From Clostridiales bacterium (GTDB taxonomy: Bacteria > Bacillota > Clostridia > Christensenellales > Aristaeellaceae): DNA of 30,253 bases. Where the stretch lies: assembly GCA_004557125.1 (NCBI GenBank), contig SFET01000028.1, positions 1 through 30,253 of the forward strand, in the 5' to 3' direction. Shown here piece after piece: positions 6,905 to 13,792 of this stretch. The position numbers and the translations under genes are program-made. Under the pieces are notes generated by a model that saw nothing but the letters and a program-made list of their open reading frames with translations, was not told the DNA's origin and did not search any database. How positions within the stretch are numbered: position 1 is the stretch's first letter; every line of letters begins with the position of its first letter.

Positions 6905-8002
6905 TCAGCCTGCCGGCCTTCCGTCTTCAAACACCTCTGCGACCTTGCGCAATTGCCCCGGCACGTCCAGCTTCTGCGGACAGATCTGCGCACAGGCCCC
7001 GCAGCCGACGCATGCACCTGCACCCTTCGAAAGCTCCGCGTAGGCGTGCTCCAGCTTCCACTTCTCGCCCGGACTGCGCCGGTACTCGTTGTACAGCGCA
7101 AAGCAGGCCGGGATCGGGATGTTCTGCGGACATCCGTCCAGGCAGTAGCCGCAGCCGGTGCAGCCCACTGCCGTGACGCTGCGGATGCGCTCCGCCGCCT
7201 GCAGCAGCGCTGCACGCTCCGCGTCGGACAGCGGCGGCATGTCCCGCAGGTTTTCCTCGATCTGATCCATTGCGTTCATGCCGCTGAGCACCGTCTCCAC
7301 GCCGGGCAGGTTGCTCGCAAAGCGCAGCGCCCAGCGTGCAGGGCTTGCATCGGCATCCAGCGCGTGCAGCGGTGAAAAGACCGCATCGGGCAGCGAAGCA
7401 AGATTTCCGCCCTTCACCGGCTCCATTACAATAATGTCCACGCCGTGCTTCTGCGCGACCTCCCAGCAGCGCCGCGACTGGATGACCGCGCTCTCCCAGT
7501 CCAGATAGTTGATCTGAAGCTGCACCAGCTCCACTTCGGGATGCTCCGTGAGGATGCGATCCAGTAGCGCCGCGTCGTCGTGGTAGGAAAAGCCGATGCG
7601 CCGCGCCCTGCCCCGGGCCTTCAGCTCCGACAGGAAGCCGAAGCCGTCCCACGCAGCGCAGGCGGCATAGTTCTCCCGATCCAGGCCGTGGAGCAGGTAG
7701 ACATCGAAGCATTCCACGCCGCAGCGCTCCAGCTGCTCCGCAAAGATGCGCGCGCAGTCCTCCCGATCGTGCACCAGCCAGGTCGGCAGCTTGTCCGCGA
7801 TCCTGAAATCATCCCTGGGATGCCGCTTCACCACGCAGTCCCGCAGGGCGCGCTCGCTCTCGCCGCCCAGATAGGTGTAGGCCGTGTCAAAGTAGCTGCC
7901 GCCCAGCTCCAGAAAGCGGTCTGCAAGGCGGCAGACCGCCGGAAGATCGACCTGCTCCCCCACCATGGGCAAGCGAAGAAAGCCGAAGCCTGTCCGATTC
8001 AT
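6905..8002 (-). CDS. Aldo/keto reductase with C-terminal double 4Fe-4S ferredoxin domain
   Basis: A 365-residue protein. The TIM-barrel domain carries the aldo/keto reductase tetrad as FDTAYTY (D39, Y44), ADK (K71) and LLHG (H105). The C-terminus has two classical cluster motifs, C281-x2-C284-x2-C287-x3-C291 and C331-x2-C334-x2-C337-x3-C341, as in anaerobe-specific fused reductases. NAD(P)H or ferredoxin electrons would reduce a carbonyl substrate, or the reverse; substrate unknown. GGGAGGT just upstream of the ATG at 8002 supports the start. A divergent thioesterase gene begins 107 bp away. The minus-strand promoter between them is not clear. Confidence 0.88.
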   Translation of the reverse strand: MNRTGFGFLRLPMVGEQVDLPAVCRLADRFLELGGSYFDTAYTYLGGESERALRDCVVKRHPRDDFRIADKLPTWLVHDREDCARIFAEQLERCGVECFDVYLLHGLDRENYAACAAWDGFGFLSELKARGRARRIGFSYHDDAALLDRILTEHPEVELVQLQINYLDWESAVIQSRRCWEVAQKHGVDIIVMEPVKGGNLASLPDAVFSPLHALDADASPARWALRFASNLPGVETVLSGMNAMDQIEENLRDMPPLSDAERAALLQAAERIRSVTAVGCTGCGYCLDGCPQNIPIPACFALYNEYRRSPGEKWKLEHAYAELSKGAGACVGCGACAQICPQKLDVPGQLRKVAEVFEDGRPAG

Positions 8003-8049
8003 GGGACACCTCCCGCATGTTTTGGTGAATGATCGCCGCCAAATGCAGC

Positions 8050-8078
8050 TTGCCTCCGGCGGAAAAACGTGCTATACT
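8050..8078 (+). promoter_or_regulatory. Promoter of the acyl-CoA thioesterase gene
   Basis: TTGCCT (8050-8055), a 17-bp spacer and TATACT (8073-8078), 30 nt before the ATG, in the intergenic region shared with the divergent aldo/keto reductase. Confidence 0.7.
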
Positions 8079-8108
8079 GCTGCATATCCTTCCGAAGGAG
8101 TGAAATCC

Positions 8109-8576
8109 ATGGCAGAGCGAAGCATGAAGCGCGTGGCGGATTCCTACACGACGCAGGTACAGTTGCTGACCCAGGCCAATCTGAACGGCTACAACCGGCT
8201 CTTCGGCGGACAGCTGATGAGCTGGATGGACATCGTGGCCGCAGTGTGCGCGCGCAGACACGCCGAGCGCAACGTGACCACCGTGCGCGTGGACGGCCTG
8301 GAGTTCCGTGCCCCGGCCCACGCCAACGACACGCTGTCGCTCACCGCCCACCTCTGCTACGTGGGACGCAGCTCCATGGACGTGTGCGTGCACGTGTATG
8401 TGGAGGAGCTCTGCGGCGGGCGCACGCTGATCAACCAGGCCCACTTCACCATGGTTGCCCTGGATGAGAACGAGCAGCCCACGCCCGTGCCCGGACTGAT
8501 TCTGGAGACCGACCAGCAGCGCGCCGAGTGGCAGGAGGCCATCGCCCGGCGCAAGGGCGAGGTCATCTCGCTCTAG
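8109..8576 (+). CDS. Acyl-CoA thioesterase, hotdog fold (YciA/BACH-like)
   Basis: A 155-residue single-hotdog protein. NLNGYNRLFGGQLMSWMD (25-41) is the hallmark of the acyl-CoA hydrolase subgroup, with the catalytic Asp at 41, and RVDGLEFRAPAHANDTL continues the fold. The enzyme hydrolyses acyl-CoA to free acid and CoA and is cytosolic; the length is normal for bacterial single-domain members. AAGGAG (8095-8100) precedes the ATG. It is a single-gene unit with its own promoter and terminator. The chain length it prefers cannot be read from sequence. Confidence 0.85.
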   Translation: MAERSMKRVADSYTTQVQLLTQANLNGYNRLFGGQLMSWMDIVAAVCARRHAERNVTTVRVDGLEFRAPAHANDTLSLTAHLCYVGRSSMDVCVHVYVEELCGGRTLINQAHFTMVALDENEQPTPVPGLILETDQQRAEWQEAIARRKGEVISL

Positions 8577-8600
8577 GATTCTGCTCCGTTTTTCGCCAAA

Positions 8601-8634
8601 CCCCCGGAGAGACAACTCTCCGGGGGTGCTTTTT
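8601..8634. terminator. Terminator between convergent thioesterase and sugar kinase genes
   Basis: A perfect 11-bp GC-rich stem (8601-8611 with 8616-8626), ACAA loop, then TGCTTTTT. Convergent genes on either side probably share it; the T-run favours the plus strand. Confidence 0.88.
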
Positions 8635-10130
8635 CAGTGGCCGAATTTCTCGTGGAAGGCGGGCTTCAGAAGCGGATAGAGCATCTGATACAGCCGCATG
8701 CGCTCGGCATAGACCGCCTCGTTCGCCGGATCCGGCTCCGTGGTATCGGTCATGCCCACGCGGCCGACGGCCTCGTCCAGGCTGTGGAAGACGCCCACGC
8801 CCACCGCCGCAGCCGCAGCCGCGCCCAGCGACGTCGCCGCAGCGGCGGAGGTATCGATGCCCCGCACCCGCACGCGGCCCGCATCCGCCAGGATCTGTCG
8901 CCAGAGCTTCGACTTCGCGCCGCCGCCAATGATGCGCATCTCCTCCACCGGCACGCGCTCGCGCATGATGTCCAGGTTGCCGGCCAGCGCGTAGGACACG
9001 CCCTCGAACACCGCCCGGGCGAAGTGACGACGGTCGTGGTTGGGACCGATGCCGAAGAACACGCCGCGCGCAAGGGGATCAAAGATGGGGCTGCGCTCGC
9101 CCTGCAGATAGGGCAGGAAGATCAGGCCGTCGCTGCCGGCGGGAACCTCCGCGGCCAGCGCATTCATCGCGTCGATGCCCTCGGGCGCGTAGATCTTCTG
9201 CGCCCAGTCCACGGAGCGGCACACGCTCTCCACCGTACCGAACACGCAGCTGTGGTTGCCGTCCAGCGACAGGATGTTGAACACCCGGCGCTGTTCGTCC
9301 AGGTACGGCTCGTCCATGTTGCAAGCGATCCAGCCGGTGGTGCCCAGGCTGCAATAGACGTCGCCGGTGTGTGCAATGCCCGCGCCGACATTTGCGCAGG
9401 GACCGTCGCCGCCGCCGGCCACCACCGGGACGCCCTGCTTCAGGCCCAGCTGGGCCGCAGCCTCCGCTGTGAGGCTGCCGATGACCTCCGTGGAGGCGTG
9501 CAGCGCGGGGAAGCGGTCCGCATCCAGGCCGAGCTCCTGAAACGCCTCCGTCAGGTAAACCTTTTTGCGGATGTCGATCAGCATGGCGTGGGAGGCGTCG
9601 GAGTAATCCGTGGTGTCCAGATTGCCCGTCAGGCGGAAGTTCAGATAATCCTTCGCCTGCAGAAAGCGCGCCGTCCTTGCGTAGATCTCCGGGTGCTTGC
9701 GTCTGAGCCACATCGCCTTGCACAGCGGTGCGGCGGCGGTCAGCGCGTTGCCGGTCAGCCGGTAGATGCGATCCAGGCCGATGCGCTCCTCCACCTCGGC
9801 GGCCTCGTCCAGCGCGCGGTTGTCCGAGTGGATCATCGACGGCGTCAGCGGTTCTCCCTGCGCATCCACCGGCAGCAGGCCCAGCATATGCGCGCCGATG
9901 CCGATGGCGCACACGTCCTTTGCGCAATCCGGCCGGATTGCAAACAGCTTCCGCACTGCCGACACGGATGCGCGCCACCAGTCCCGGGCGTTCTGCTCCA
10001 CACAGTGGGGCGCCGGAGTGTACGTGGGATAGCTCTCGGCGGCCTCCGCCGCCACCTTCAGTTCCGGAGAGACCAGCGATGCCTTGACCGAGCTGGTGCC
10101 GACGTCCAGTGCGAGTATGTATGTGCTCAT
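8634..10130 (-). CDS. FGGY-family carbohydrate kinase (xylulokinase-like)
   Basis: A full-length 498-residue sugar kinase with two actin-like domains. LALDVGTSSVKA at the N-terminus (D9) is phosphate loop 1, VVAGGGDGPCANVGAG provides the catalytic base D242, and IIGGGAKSKLWRQILAD near the C-terminus is the adenosine site. Overall it is closest in memory to XylB, which phosphorylates D-xylulose. However, the substrate-contacting Gln-Met-His of XylB is replaced by A80-H81-M82 in GIGAHMLGLL, so another ketose or polyol is possible. AAGGAG is 8 nt before the ATG. No isomerase or sugar transporter is adjacent; it stands alone with its own minus-strand promoter. Confidence 0.82.
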   Translation of the reverse strand: MSTYILALDVGTSSVKASLVSPELKVAAEAAESYPTYTPAPHCVEQNARDWWRASVSAVRKLFAIRPDCAKDVCAIGIGAHMLGLLPVDAQGEPLTPSMIHSDNRALDEAAEVEERIGLDRIYRLTGNALTAAAPLCKAMWLRRKHPEIYARTARFLQAKDYLNFRLTGNLDTTDYSDASHAMLIDIRKKVYLTEAFQELGLDADRFPALHASTEVIGSLTAEAAAQLGLKQGVPVVAGGGDGPCANVGAGIAHTGDVYCSLGTTGWIACNMDEPYLDEQRRVFNILSLDGNHSCVFGTVESVCRSVDWAQKIYAPEGIDAMNALAAEVPAGSDGLIFLPYLQGERSPIFDPLARGVFFGIGPNHDRRHFARAVFEGVSYALAGNLDIMRERVPVEEMRIIGGGAKSKLWRQILADAGRVRVRGIDTSAAAATSLGAAAAAAVGVGVFHSLDEAVGRVGMTDTTEPDPANEAVYAERMRLYQMLYPLLKPAFHEKFGH

Positions 10131-10178
10131 CTTGAAAACTCCTTCGTTTGTATTTTCATCTCCGGTTCAATTGTGACC

Positions 10179-10207
10179 ATTATACCGCGAATCCCGCGCT
10201 TTGATAA
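10179..10207 (-). promoter_or_regulatory. Minus-strand promoter of the sugar kinase
   Basis: Read on the minus strand: TTATCA (10202-10207), a 17-bp spacer and a perfect TATAAT (10179-10184), 48 nt before the kinase ATG. Confidence 0.65.
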
Positions 10208-10237
10208 GCCCCTGACGCAAGTTTCTTTGATCCTGCC

Positions 10238-10267
10238 TTGACATTCTCCGGCACGGCGTGCTATACT
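10238..10267 (+). promoter_or_regulatory. Promoter of the ABC-F leader/gene unit
   Basis: A perfect TTGACA (10238-10243) with an 18-bp spacer to TATACT (10262-10267). Transcription would begin just before the leader ORF, about 260 nt ahead of the ABC-F start, an unusually long leader for this window. Confidence 0.8.
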
Positions 10268-10294
10268 CCATGCATCAATATGGGAGGCAGACCG

Positions 10295-10315
10295 ATGCGC
10301 AAGATTTCCTGCTGA
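10295..10315 (+). CDS. Putative regulatory leader peptide MRKISC
   Basis: Six codons and a TGA, preceded by GGGAGG (10282-10287) at 7-nt spacing. It lies directly after the promoter and upstream of an intrinsic attenuator, the arrangement known for ribosome-stalling control of ABC-F and other antibiotic-resistance genes. The TTTCCTGC within its last codons (10305-10312) is exactly complementary to GCAGGAAA at 10375-10382, so a stalled ribosome would mask one partner of an RNA helix. The role is inferred. Confidence 0.6.
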   Translation: MRKISC

Positions 10316-10453
10316 TTCGCTGAAGAAGCGCGACTCTGCGGCACATTCCAAGGGGAATGCGCGCGCTGTCGCACGCAGGAAACGTTGTTCATTGTTCCAC
10401 CGCCCACAGCTTCCGCCCCGCATTGCGCAGGTGCGGTTCTGTTATGCAGGTAT

Positions 10454-10492
10454 GGAGTCCAGGAAGGCAACTTTCCCGGGCTCCTCTTTTTT
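10454..10492 (+). terminator. Intrinsic attenuator in the ABC-F leader
   Basis: GGAGTCCAGGAA (10454-10465) pairs with TTCCCGGGCTCC (10473-10484), with one mismatch and one G-U pair, 7-nt loop, then TCTTTTTT (10485-10492). It stops 44 nt before the ABC-F start codon, so it would end transcription before the gene unless relieved. Confidence 0.72.
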
Positions 10493-10535
10493 GTCCATGC
10501 CGGGCGGCGGTCGAGCCGAAGAGGAGGAATACAAT

Positions 10536-12011
10536 ATGTCCATGATTCAGGTACAGCACCTGACCTACACCTACCCCGGCAGCAGCGAAGCGGTGTTTGA
10601 AGACGTGAGCTTCCAGCTGGACACCGACTGGCGCCTGGGCGTCATCGGCCGCAACGGCCGCGGCAAGACCACGCTGATGCGGCTGTTGACGGGCGAATGC
10701 GACAGCGGCGGCGCGATCCGTACCGCCGCACAGTTCGAATCCTTTCCCCGACCGGTGACGGATCCCGGCCGACCCACCCTGGAGGTGCTTCAGGAGATCT
10801 GTCCCGACGCCGGCGACTGGGAGCTGATGCGCGAGCTCTCCCGGCTGGAGGTGGATCCCGCCGCGCTGGAGCAGCCCTTTGCCACCCTCTCCGGCGGCGA
10901 GCAGACCAAGGCGCTGCTGGCGGCGATGTTCCTGAACGAGGGACGCTTTCCGCTGATCGACGAGCCCACCAACCACCTGGACGCCGCCGGGCGCGCCCAG
11001 CTGGCGAGCTACCTGCGCCGCAAGCGCGGCTTTCTGCTGGTCAGCCACGACCGGGCGCTGCTGGACGGCTGCGCGGACCACATCCTGTCCATCAACCGCG
11101 CGGGCATCGAGGTGCAGGCGGGGAACTATTCCTCCTGGCGGGAGAACTTCGACCGCACGCAGGCCTTCGAGCAGGCACGGAATGTGCAGCTGCAGCGCGA
11201 CATCCGCCAGATGCAGCAGGCCGCCCGTCGCGCCGCGGACTGGTCCGATCGGGTGGAGGCCACGAAGGGCGAGCGCGTCGCCGGGCTCAAGCCGGACAAG
11301 GGCCGCATCGGCCACAAGGCCGCCAAGCTGATGCAGCGCTCGAAGTCCATCGAAGCGCGCCGGGCGCAGGCCGTGGAGGAGAAATCCACCCTCCTGCAGA
11401 ATGCGGAAACCGCAGAAAAGCTGAAGCTGCATCCCCTTGCCCACCACGCGGAGCGCCTGGCGGAGCTCAGGGACGTATGCATCCGCTACGGCGCGCGGCA
11501 GATCTGTGGGCCGGTGCGTCTGGAGCTGATGCAGGGCGAGCGCATCTGCCTGGAGGGCGCAAACGGCTCGGGCAAGAGCAGCCTTCTGAAGCTGATCCTC
11601 GGCATGGACGTCCCCCACACGGGCAGCGTGCGCCTGGCCTCCGGCCTGATCGTCTCCCATGTGCCCCAGAGCAGCGCCCATCTGAAGGGTGATCTGCGCG
11701 ACTTCGCCCGGGAGATGGCCATCGACGAGCGGCTGCTCAAGGCCATCCTGCGCAAGCTGGGCTTCGAGCGCGCGCAGTTCGAGCGGGACATGGCCGACTT
11801 CTCCCAGGGGCAAAAGAAGAAGGCGCTGATCGCGGCGAGCCTGTGCCAGCAGGCGCATCTCTACATCTGGGACGAGCCGCTCAACTACATCGACATCGAC
11901 TCCCGGCTGCAGATCGAGGAGCTTCTTCGGGAATCGGCGCCCACGCTGCTCTTTGTGGAGCATGACCGCGCCTTCCGCAATGCCATCGCCACGCGGATGC
12001 TCCGGCTGTGA
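10536..12011 (+). CDS. ABC-F ribosomal protection-type ATPase (Lsa-like)
   Basis: A 491-residue soluble protein with two ABC domains and no membrane segment. Domain 1 has GRNGRGKTT (from 38), LSGGEQTK (118) and LIDEPTNHLD (Glu 143). Domain 2 has GANGSGKSS (K347), FSQGQKKKALIA and LYIWDEPLNYID. A basic, Gln-rich linker (about 190-300) matches the arm that reaches into the ribosomal E/P site. Sequence and length fit the Lsa-type group, whose characterised members protect ribosomes from lincosamides, streptogramin A and pleuromutilins; resistance here is inference. GAGGAGG (10521-10527) sets the ATG at 10536; an upstream in-frame ATG at 10392 would put the attenuator inside the coding region. 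Expression is probably controlled by the leader and attenuator upstream. Confidence 0.88.
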   Translation: MSMIQVQHLTYTYPGSSEAVFEDVSFQLDTDWRLGVIGRNGRGKTTLMRLLTGECDSGGAIRTAAQFESFPRPVTDPGRPTLEVLQEICPDAGDWELMRELSRLEVDPAALEQPFATLSGGEQTKALLAAMFLNEGRFPLIDEPTNHLDAAGRAQLASYLRRKRGFLLVSHDRALLDGCADHILSINRAGIEVQAGNYSSWRENFDRTQAFEQARNVQLQRDIRQMQQAARRAADWSDRVEATKGERVAGLKPDKGRIGHKAAKLMQRSKSIEARRAQAVEEKSTLLQNAETAEKLKLHPLAHHAERLAELRDVCIRYGARQICGPVRLELMQGERICLEGANGSGKSSLLKLILGMDVPHTGSVRLASGLIVSHVPQSSAHLKGDLRDFAREMAIDERLLKAILRKLGFERAQFERDMADFSQGQKKKALIAASLCQQAHLYIWDEPLNYIDIDSRLQIEELLRESAPTLLFVEHDRAFRNAIATRMLRL

Positions 12012-12019
12012 CGCGCGGC

Positions 12020-12048
12020 TTGCAATCCAGCGCCCTCTGTTGTATAAT
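12020..12048 (+). promoter_or_regulatory. Promoter of thiE
   Basis: TTGCAA (12020-12025), a 17-bp spacer and TATAAT (12043-12048). Only 33 nt separate the -10 from the start codon, leaving no room for a TPP riboswitch. Confidence 0.78.
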
Positions 12049-12081
12049 GATCTCTGAAATATCGCGATGGAGGCAGACAAT

Positions 12082-12723
12082 ATGCAGTTCAACAGCGAAC
12101 AGCTTCTCTTATACGCAGTCACCGACCGCGCCTGGACCGGCCGGCAGACGCTGCTGGAACAGATCGAGGAGGCGCTCGCGGGCGGCGTGACGCTGCTTCA
12201 GCTGCGGGAGAAGGCGCTGGATCCGGAGGCCTTTTTGCAGGAGGCCGTGGAGGCGTGCCGGCTCTGCCACCGCTACGGCGTGCCGCTGATCATCAACGAC
12301 AACGTGGATGTGGCGCTCGGCTCCGGCGCGGACGGCGTGCACGTGGGCATCGAGGACGCGCCCGTCCAGCAGATCCGCCGCCGCACGGGATCGGACTTCA
12401 TCATCGGCGCAACGGCCAAAACCGTGGAGCAGGCCCGCCTGGCCGAGGCATCCGGCGCGGACTATCTGGGCGTGGGCGCGGTCTTCCCCTCTCCCACCAA
12501 GAAAACCGCCATTCGCATCACCAATGCGCAGCTGCGCGAAATCTGCGCAAGCGTGCGCATCCCGGCGGTGGCCATCGGCGGCATCAACGCCGAGAACGCG
12601 CTGGAGATCTGCGGCTGCGGCGCGCGGGGCATCGCGGTGGTCTCCGCCATCTTCGCCGCACAGGACATCCGCACCGCTGCGGCAGCGCTCCGCACCATCG
12701 CCGCACAGGTCGCGGGGATCTGA
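12082..12723 (+). CDS. thiE: Thiamine-phosphate synthase
   Basis: A 213-residue TIM-barrel enzyme joining HMP-PP and thiazole phosphate into thiamine phosphate. Family motifs are all present: QLREKALD (40-47), IINDNVDVAL (70-79), GADGVHVG, IGATAKTVEQA, YLGVGAVFPSPTKK (128-141) and VAIGGINAEN (163-172). The length is normal. The ATG at 12082 is chosen because GGAGG (12069-12073) sits 8 nt upstream; the ATG at 12067 overlaps that site. It is the only intact gene of its operon: broken thiD, transporter-like and tenA remnants follow. The enzyme looks functional, but its substrates would have to come from elsewhere in the genome or from salvage. Confidence 0.93.
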   Translation: MQFNSEQLLLYAVTDRAWTGRQTLLEQIEEALAGGVTLLQLREKALDPEAFLQEAVEACRLCHRYGVPLIINDNVDVALGSGADGVHVGIEDAPVQQIRRRTGSDFIIGATAKTVEQARLAEASGADYLGVGAVFPSPTKKTAIRITNAQLREICASVRIPAVAIGGINAENALEICGCGARGIAVVSAIFAAQDIRTAAAALRTIAAQVAGI

Positions 12724-12796
12724 ACCAATTCACCGGAAGCCTTCCGCGGCAGATCGGAGGCACCACCTTCTGTCGCGCAACAAAAGGTAATGCTGA

Positions 12797-13219
12797 AATA
12801 CGCTGGGAACCGACATCTTTCCCGATGCGGTGAAGATCGGCATGGTCTCCTCCGCCGGTCTGATCCGCGCGATCGCAGAGAAGCTCGCAAGTACGGCGCG
12901 CACCATCAGCGAGCGCTACGGCTGCGCCGTGCTTCTCAAGGGCGGCCACGACCTGAACGACGCCAACGTTCTGCTCGACAAGGGCGGTGCTGCGCACTGG
13001 TTCCACGGCAGGCGCACCGACAATCCCAACACCCACGGCACCGGCTGCACCCTCTCCAGCGCCATCGCATCCAACCTGGCGCGGGGCATGGATCTGGAGA
13101 CGTCCGTGGAGCACGCGAAGGCCCACATCTCCGGCGCACTGGCGGCCATGCAGGATCCGGGCAGGGACCGTAGAGCCATGAACCACCTGTTCGATTTGAA
13201 GGAAGGGTTCATGGCATGA
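12797..13219 (+). pseudogene. thiD: thiD remnant with internal deletions
   Basis: About 140 codons of a hydroxymethylpyrimidine (phosphate) kinase that is normally about 265-270 residues. In one frame one reads NTLG joined to TDIFPDAVKIGMVSSAGLIR, then IAEKLAS joined to TARTISERYGCAVLLKGGHD, and finally NPNTHGTGCTLSSAIASNLA. The last segment keeps the catalytic GTGC anion-hole motif. Compared with intact ThiD, a stretch of roughly 20 residues after NTLG and a larger one including the VVDPVM region are missing, and the N-terminus is absent (a stop lies at 12794). The stop overlaps the next ATG (ATGA), a trace of the old operon. Deletion boundaries come from remembered family sequence. No activity is expected. 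Confidence 0.82.
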
Positions 13220-13448
13220 TTTTCACCATCATCACCGTTGCCTTTACCGTCGCCTATCAGGCCATCACCCTGTGGATGTGCCGGGGCGAGAAGCTGAACG
13301 TAAAGGCCCTGTGCCTGGGCAGCCGCGCTGCACGCTGACGCTGGCGCCGTCCATGATCTGCATCCCGCTGCCCACCGGCTCCGTTCTGCGGCTGATCCTG
13401 CCGCTGGCCGCGCTGAAAAAGAGCGCGAAGGGTTGTCTCGCCAAGTGA
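13216..13448 (+). pseudogene. Transporter-component remnant (ECF S-component-like), frameshifted
   Basis: A start at 13216 opens a hydrophobic 40-codon frame (MIFTIITVAFTVAYQAITLW...) ending at 13338. Another frame (from 13329) continues with LTLAPSMICIPLPTGSVLRL and ends at 13448. An Ile-Pro-Leu-Pro-Thr-Gly motif after a hydrophobic helix is typical of small ECF S components, and a thiamine-precursor transporter would fit the operon. The two halves are joined only through a frameshift around 13322-13330 and the rest of the protein is missing. The family call is tentative; that the reading frame is broken is clear. Confidence 0.5.
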
Positions 13449-13699
13449 GCTTCGAACAGGATTGCATCCGCGACAGTCTGCCCATCTGGGAGGAGCGCAT
13501 GAACAGCCCGTTCCTGCGCCAGCTGGAGGACGGCACGCGCCCGGCCTGACTCGAGCGCTGCGGCCTCACCGTCGCCGAAGTGCATCGCCTGCCCCAGCGC
13601 CCCGAAAACCGCACCTACGCCCAGTGCATGCTGACCGCCGCCCAGGAGGGCGGTATGCCGGAGTGCATGATGCGCGCGCAGCCCCGAAACAACATCTGA
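13445..13699 (+). pseudogene. tenA: tenA (thiaminase II) remnant with internal deletion and stop
   Basis: The frame opens at GTG 13445, overlapping the previous stop (GTGA). It reads VSFEQDCIRDSLPIWEERM and SPFLRQLEDGT, the N-terminal signature of TenA aminopyrimidine aminohydrolases. After an in-frame TGA at 13547 it continues with LERCGLTVAEV and RTYAQCMLTAAQEGG, which resembles the C-terminal part. Only about 84 codons remain of a protein of roughly 215-225 residues, so the middle, with most active-site residues, is gone. TenA salvages HMP from degraded thiamine, consistent with the thiE/thiD context. No function is expected. Confidence 0.7.
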
Positions 13700-13709
13700 T
13701 GCGCACACA

Positions 13710-13745
13710 AAGGCCCTGCACACGCTGTGTGCAGGGCCTTCCTTT
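13710..13745. terminator. Terminator after the decayed thi operon
   Basis: A perfect 14-bp stem (13710-13723 with 13727-13740), GCT loop, then CCTTT. The convergent DUF4317 gene ends 53 bp away and may use the same hairpin. Confidence 0.8.
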
Positions 13746-13792
13746 GCAATGTATAGATCGTGCTCCGCTCCCATGCGGGGATCCGTTCGGGG

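Larger units (their letters stand above)
10131..10535. other. Intergenic regulatory region between the sugar kinase and ABC-F genes
   Basis: This 405-bp gap holds divergent promoters, a six-codon leader ORF and an attenuator hairpin, each listed separately. The stretch 10316-10453 has several short hairpins (for example CATTCC/GGAATG around 10343-10359) but no further gene. Confidence 0.7.

Noticed and set aside
10392..10535. An N-terminal extension of the ABC-F protein from an ATG at 10392
   Set aside because: It would translate through the attenuator, has no ribosome-binding site, and the Lsa-type proteins start at the equivalent of MSMIQVQHLT with GAGGAGG before it.
13547..13549. The in-frame TGA of the tenA remnant as selenocysteine
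   Set aside because: The codon sits exactly at the junction of an internal deletion, no TenA selenoprotein is known to me, and no SECIS-like hairpin directly follows.
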